Assembly (NCBI GenBank): GCA_036387135.1
Contig: DASVUH010000076.1
Coordinates: 1-64,000 of the forward strand
From: JALZCH01 sp036387135
GTDB taxonomy: Bacteria; Acidobacteriota; Blastocatellia; Pyrinomonadales; Pyrinomonadaceae
Length of the DNA stretch: 64,000 nt
Reading direction: 5' to 3'
How positions within the stretch are numbered: position 1 is the stretch's first letter; every line of letters starts with the position of its first letter. The position numbers and the translations under genes are program-made. Below the pieces are notes generated by a model that was not told the origin of the DNA, searched no databases, and was given only the letters and a program-made list of their open reading frames with translations. Below, piece after piece: positions 60,789-64,000 of the stretch.

Positions 60789-61562
60789 ATGCTAAAAGCC
60801 AAAAACATTTCGGTCGCTTACGGCGTTTGCGAGGTAATTTCGGGCATTTCGCTCGAAGCGAAAGCGGGCGAGATCGTCGCGCTTTTGGGAGCGAACGGCG
60901 CGGGCAAAACGACTTTGCTGCGCGCTTTGAATGGCGCAATTCCGATTTTGAAGGGCGAGATTTTATTAAACGAAAAATCGCTCGCTCAATTTTCGCGACG
61001 CGAGATTGCGCGCAAAATCGCGGTCGTCGCGCAGGAAACCGAATTGAAATTTCCGGTTACGGTTTTGGAATTTGTTCTCGCCGGACGTTTCGCACAGAGC
61101 GCGGGCGCGTTTGGCTGGGAAACTGAGAGCGATGTTGAAATCGCCCGGAAATATTTAATAGAGACGGATTTAGCCGGTTTTGAAAAACGTTTGATGAACC
61201 AGCTTTCGGGCGGCGAGCGGCAGCGAGCGGTTTTCGCTCGCGCTTTGGCAGCCGAAGCCTCGATTTTTTTGCTCGACGAACCTACGGCAAATCTCGATTT
61301 GGCGCATCAGGTTTCGCTTTTGCGGCTGATGCAGCAAAAATGCAAAACCCAGGAAACGGCGGCAGTCGTTATCACACACGATTTAAACGCGGCGGCGGAG
61401 TTTGCCGACCGGATTTTGCTGCTCAAGCTCGGCAAAGTCGTTGCCGCCGGAAAACCGGGCGAAGTTTTGACTGAGGAAAATTTACGCGAAACCTTCGGAG
61501 TCCGAGTTTTACTCGACCGCCATCCGTTTTCAACCAATTTACGAATTACAACCATTTATTAA
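60789..61562 (+). CDS. btuD: Vitamin B12 ABC transporter ATPase
   Basis: A 257-residue ABC ATPase from ATG at 60789; an upstream in-frame extension only reads through the repeat. Walker A GANGAGKTTLLRAL (about 34-47), Q-loop in VVAQETELKF, signature QLSGGERQRAVFARALA, Walker B and D-loop FLLDEPTANLD, and the switch His in VITHDLNAA. It powers cobalamin import through BtuC. The receptor gene follows 8 bases later. Confidence 0.95.
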   Translation: MLKAKNISVAYGVCEVISGISLEAKAGEIVALLGANGAGKTTLLRALNGAIPILKGEILLNEKSLAQFSRREIARKIAVVAQETELKFPVTVLEFVLAGRFAQSAGAFGWETESDVEIARKYLIETDLAGFEKRLMNQLSGGERQRAVFARALAAEASIFLLDEPTANLDLAHQVSLLRLMQQKCKTQETAAVVITHDLNAAAEFADRILLLKLGKVVAAGKPGEVLTEENLRETFGVRVLLDRHPFSTNLRITTIY

Positions 61563-61570
61563 GAGGAAAA

Positions 61571-64000
61571 ATGAAACTAATCACAGCATTTTTAATAACG
61601 TTTTTATTTTCGCTCGCGGCTTTCGCACAAACAACCGCAAATTTATCGGGTAAAATTACGCAAAACAGCGATGTGATTGTCACCGACGCAACCGTTTCGC
61701 TCGTTTCGCAACGGGATAAAAATATAAAATTCACCACTGCGACCGACAGTGCGGGCAATTATCGTTTTGAAAATGTGCCGCCGGGAAAATACACGCTCGC
61801 GGCTGCGGGCAACAGATCAATCGGCGTTTATCAGCAAACAGCCGTCACGCTCGCGGCGGGCGAAAACGCGGCTGTCAATTTAAATCTCGAAATGTCCGCC
61901 GGAGTTAAAGAAACGGTCACGATTGCCGCCGGAACAGCTCAAACCGTTGACGAGACTTCAAAATCCGTCTCGGTTTTGTCGAATCAGGAAATCGAGCAGC
62001 GCAACGAAATCTCGATTGTTGACGCTTTGAGAACCGTTCCGGGCTTGCGCGTTCAACAACTCGGCGGTTTCGGGCGCACCGCGAATATCAAAACGCGCGG
62101 CTTGCGAAATCAGGACACGGCGGTTTTGATTGACGGTCAGCGTTTCCGCGACCCGACGGCGATCACCGGCGACGCTTCGCCGTTTTTGTCGGATTTGACG
62201 GTGACAAACGTCCAGAGAATCGAAGTTTTGCGCGGCTCCGGCTCATCACTTTACGGCACCAACGCCATCGGCGGCGTGTTCAACATTCGCACCGACGAAG
62301 GCGGCGGGCGACCGCGTTTTTCGTTTCTCGGCGAAGGCGGCGGTTTGGGTTTATTGCGCGGGCGCGCCAATTTTGCGGGCGGCGCGTTTTCAGACAAATT
62401 TAAATACAGTCTGGGCGCGCAGCATACGAATTTGAGCAAAGGTATTGACGGAGATGATGCCGCGCGAAATACGAACGGTGTCGCCAAGTTTTCCTTCGCG
62501 CTGAATGAAAAAACAAACGTTTCAGCGCGTTTTTACGCATCCGACAGCTTCGTTCACCTTAATTCAAACCCGGATACAATCGGCGTTTTGCCGACAAACG
62601 GAATCATTGAAGCCCGCCCGCTTTCGCGTTCGGAGCTTAAGAGATACGAAAACGGAGCTTCGCGTAATCAATTAAATGCCGGAAATGCGAGTTTTATTCC
62701 CGATGCGAACGATTCGGACGCATCGCAAAAATCGCGTTTTTTCAATTTTCACACCGCGCTCGACGGAATTATCAATCAATCTGCCACATATCGTTTTTCA
62801 TATCAAAATCTGACAACGCGCCGGAAAAACTTTAATGGTTCTTCGGGCGTCGCGTTTCAACCGTTTGGCGGGAGCACGCGCTCGGATTTCGACGGAAACA
62901 TTCAAACCTTTCAGGCGAAAACAAATCTCTCACTGCGCTCGAATCTCCTAACCGTCGGCTACGGTTTCGAGCGCGAAAAATACGGCAACGATAATTTTCC
63001 CGTGAACCGCTCGCAAACCAGCCAAACGAATGCCGCACAATCGAGCAATACTTTCGTCATTCAAGACCAGCTCGAAGCGTTTGGCTCGCGCCTTCAGCTT
63101 TCGGGCGCTTTCCGGGCGCAGTTTTTCAATCTCGGAATGCCCAAATTCAGCGCAAATTCGCCTTTGCAAAACGCCTCGCTCGATAATCCGCCCGCCGCTT
63201 ATACTTTCGACGGCTCGGCGGCTTATTTCTTCCGTTCGACGAACACAAAATTGCGCGCGCACGCCGGAAACGGTTATCGCGTTCCGTCGCTTTATGAAAG
63301 ATTCGGCACGTTTTACGCGACGTTTTTAACTCCGAATCAATTCGTTTTGCTCGGCGATCCGAATTTAAAACCCGAACGCTCGATTGCCTTTGACGCGGGC
63401 ATAGATCAGACGCTGCAAAACAATCGCATTCGTTTATCTGCGACTTATTTTTATACCCGTTTGATTGACACAATCGGTTTTGAAAACGTCGTTCCGGCAA
63501 TTGGTTCGACTACACGAACAAGCGGCGGTTATTTAAACACAAAAGGCGGCATCGCGCGCGGCGGCGAATTTTCCTCCGAATTTCGCCCTTTTCAAACGAC
63601 AAACATTTTCGCTTCGTACACTTTTACCAATAGCGATCAGCGCCAGCCGCAAGTACCCGGAAGCGGAATTTTGCAAACGCTCGGCGTTCCGACTCATCAA
63701 TTTTCGTTTGTCGTCAATCAAAGAATTGCCGAGCGTTTAAATTTGAATTTCGATTTTGCGGCGACAAACTCTTATCTTGCGCCGATTTTCAGCAATCAAA
63801 CTTTTCAAACCCGAATTTATCGTTTTAAAGGTCAGCGGCGCGGAGATTTAACGGCGAGCTATGAAATTCCGACCGGAAACGACAAACGGCGCGTTCGTCT
63901 GTTCGGAACGATTGAAAATGTTTTCAACCAGGATTATTACGAAAACGGTTTTCGCACGGCTCGGACAACGGCGCGCGGCGGTTTGCAATTAAGTTTTTAA
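61571..64000 (+). CDS. btuB: TonB-dependent outer-membrane receptor (BtuB-like)
   Basis: An 809-residue receptor with a signal peptide (LITAFLITFLFSLAAFAQ) and an extra N-terminal carboxypeptidase-regulatory-like domain (about 22-110, GNYRFENVPPGKYTLAA). The plug domain follows (about 130-235, SIVDALRTVPGLRVQQLGG, then RIEVLRGSGSSLYGTNAIGG) and a beta-barrel that ends in the terminal aromatic residue (GGLQLSF), so the protein is complete at the last base of the window. GAGG precedes ATG. Position in a riboswitch-led BtuFCD operon identifies its substrate as a cobamide; the sequence alone would only say TonB receptor. Confidence 0.93.
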   Translation: MKLITAFLITFLFSLAAFAQTTANLSGKITQNSDVIVTDATVSLVSQRDKNIKFTTATDSAGNYRFENVPPGKYTLAAAGNRSIGVYQQTAVTLAAGENAAVNLNLEMSAGVKETVTIAAGTAQTVDETSKSVSVLSNQEIEQRNEISIVDALRTVPGLRVQQLGGFGRTANIKTRGLRNQDTAVLIDGQRFRDPTAITGDASPFLSDLTVTNVQRIEVLRGSGSSLYGTNAIGGVFNIRTDEGGGRPRFSFLGEGGGLGLLRGRANFAGGAFSDKFKYSLGAQHTNLSKGIDGDDAARNTNGVAKFSFALNEKTNVSARFYASDSFVHLNSNPDTIGVLPTNGIIEARPLSRSELKRYENGASRNQLNAGNASFIPDANDSDASQKSRFFNFHTALDGIINQSATYRFSYQNLTTRRKNFNGSSGVAFQPFGGSTRSDFDGNIQTFQAKTNLSLRSNLLTVGYGFEREKYGNDNFPVNRSQTSQTNAAQSSNTFVIQDQLEAFGSRLQLSGAFRAQFFNLGMPKFSANSPLQNASLDNPPAAYTFDGSAAYFFRSTNTKLRAHAGNGYRVPSLYERFGTFYATFLTPNQFVLLGDPNLKPERSIAFDAGIDQTLQNNRIRLSATYFYTRLIDTIGFENVVPAIGSTTRTSGGYLNTKGGIARGGEFSSEFRPFQTTNIFASYTFTNSDQRQPQVPGSGILQTLGVPTHQFSFVVNQRIAERLNLNFDFAATNSYLAPIFSNQTFQTRIYRFKGQRRGDLTASYEIPTGNDKRRVRLFGTIENVFNQDYYENGFRTARTTARGGLQLSF

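Overview
The window (about 50% GC, with locally AT-rich patches) looks like the chromosome of an acidobacterium, most likely of the Blastocatellia/Pyrinomonadaceae type. The basis is the VWFA-related protein of the acidobacterial family, Ser/Thr kinases fused to TPR repeats, a propeller-type sensor kinase with a Y_Y_Y domain, GTP-dependent PEP carboxykinase, a fused-cytochrome succinate dehydrogenase, and many ECF sigma/anti-sigma and response-regulator genes. No rRNA, tRNA, CRISPR array or transposase was found.

Layout. 1-5 kb: the start of rpsL (cut by the window edge) with a consensus promoter, a VWFA-related secreted protein, a Cys-rich secreted protein paired with a membrane thioredoxin-like protein, an AraC-type gene broken by an amber codon, and a [2Fe-2S] protein with an unrecognised N-terminus. 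5-14 kb: an EamA transporter, pckG, a LuxR response regulator with its propeller sensor kinase, and a duplicated leader that precedes both a response-regulator remnant and an intact CheY-like gene. 14-21 kb: a tldE/tldD pair (TldD with a Tat signal), an AT-rich KAP-like NTPase, a DUF433/DUF5615 toxin-antitoxin pair, an FnIII-like protein and a fatty acid desaturase. 21-28 kb: a regulatory cluster with a receiver protein, ECF sigma, two tandem Crp-type regulators, FAS1 protein, XRE regulator, and an operon of STAS protein, CxxCxGxG zinc protein, unknown protein and RNA polymerase omega-like protein. 28-39 kb: low-complexity secreted or basic proteins, pdxH, an APH-type kinase, a large unknown secreted protein with a small partner, dcd, a methyltransferase, two DUF4097-like proteins, and an anti-sigma/ECF sigma pair. 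39-48 kb: FlgO/TPR protein, comM-like ATPase, hybrid histidine kinase, and a Ser/Thr kinase with FlgO/TPR. 48-53 kb: an sdhC-A-B operon into which a DUF4258/YgiT toxin-antitoxin pair and a Uma2 nuclease gene are fitted with overlapping or nearly overlapping reading frames. 53-58 kb: LysR regulator, ilvA, M48 protease, glgC. 58-64 kb: a cobalamin riboswitch followed by btuF, btuC, btuD and a TonB-dependent receptor, i.e. a complete vitamin B12 uptake operon.

The points most worth a second look are the sdh operon with embedded toxin-antitoxin and Uma2 genes, the XRE/STAS/zinc/omega operon with a palindrome over its promoter, the cobalamin riboswitch carrying a perfect 31-bp hairpin in its interior, the Tat-signal TldD with a signal-less TldE partner, the paired TGTG-N6-CACA dyads in front of tandem Crp regulators, and the unusually large number of long perfect or near-perfect intergenic hairpins, each of different sequence.
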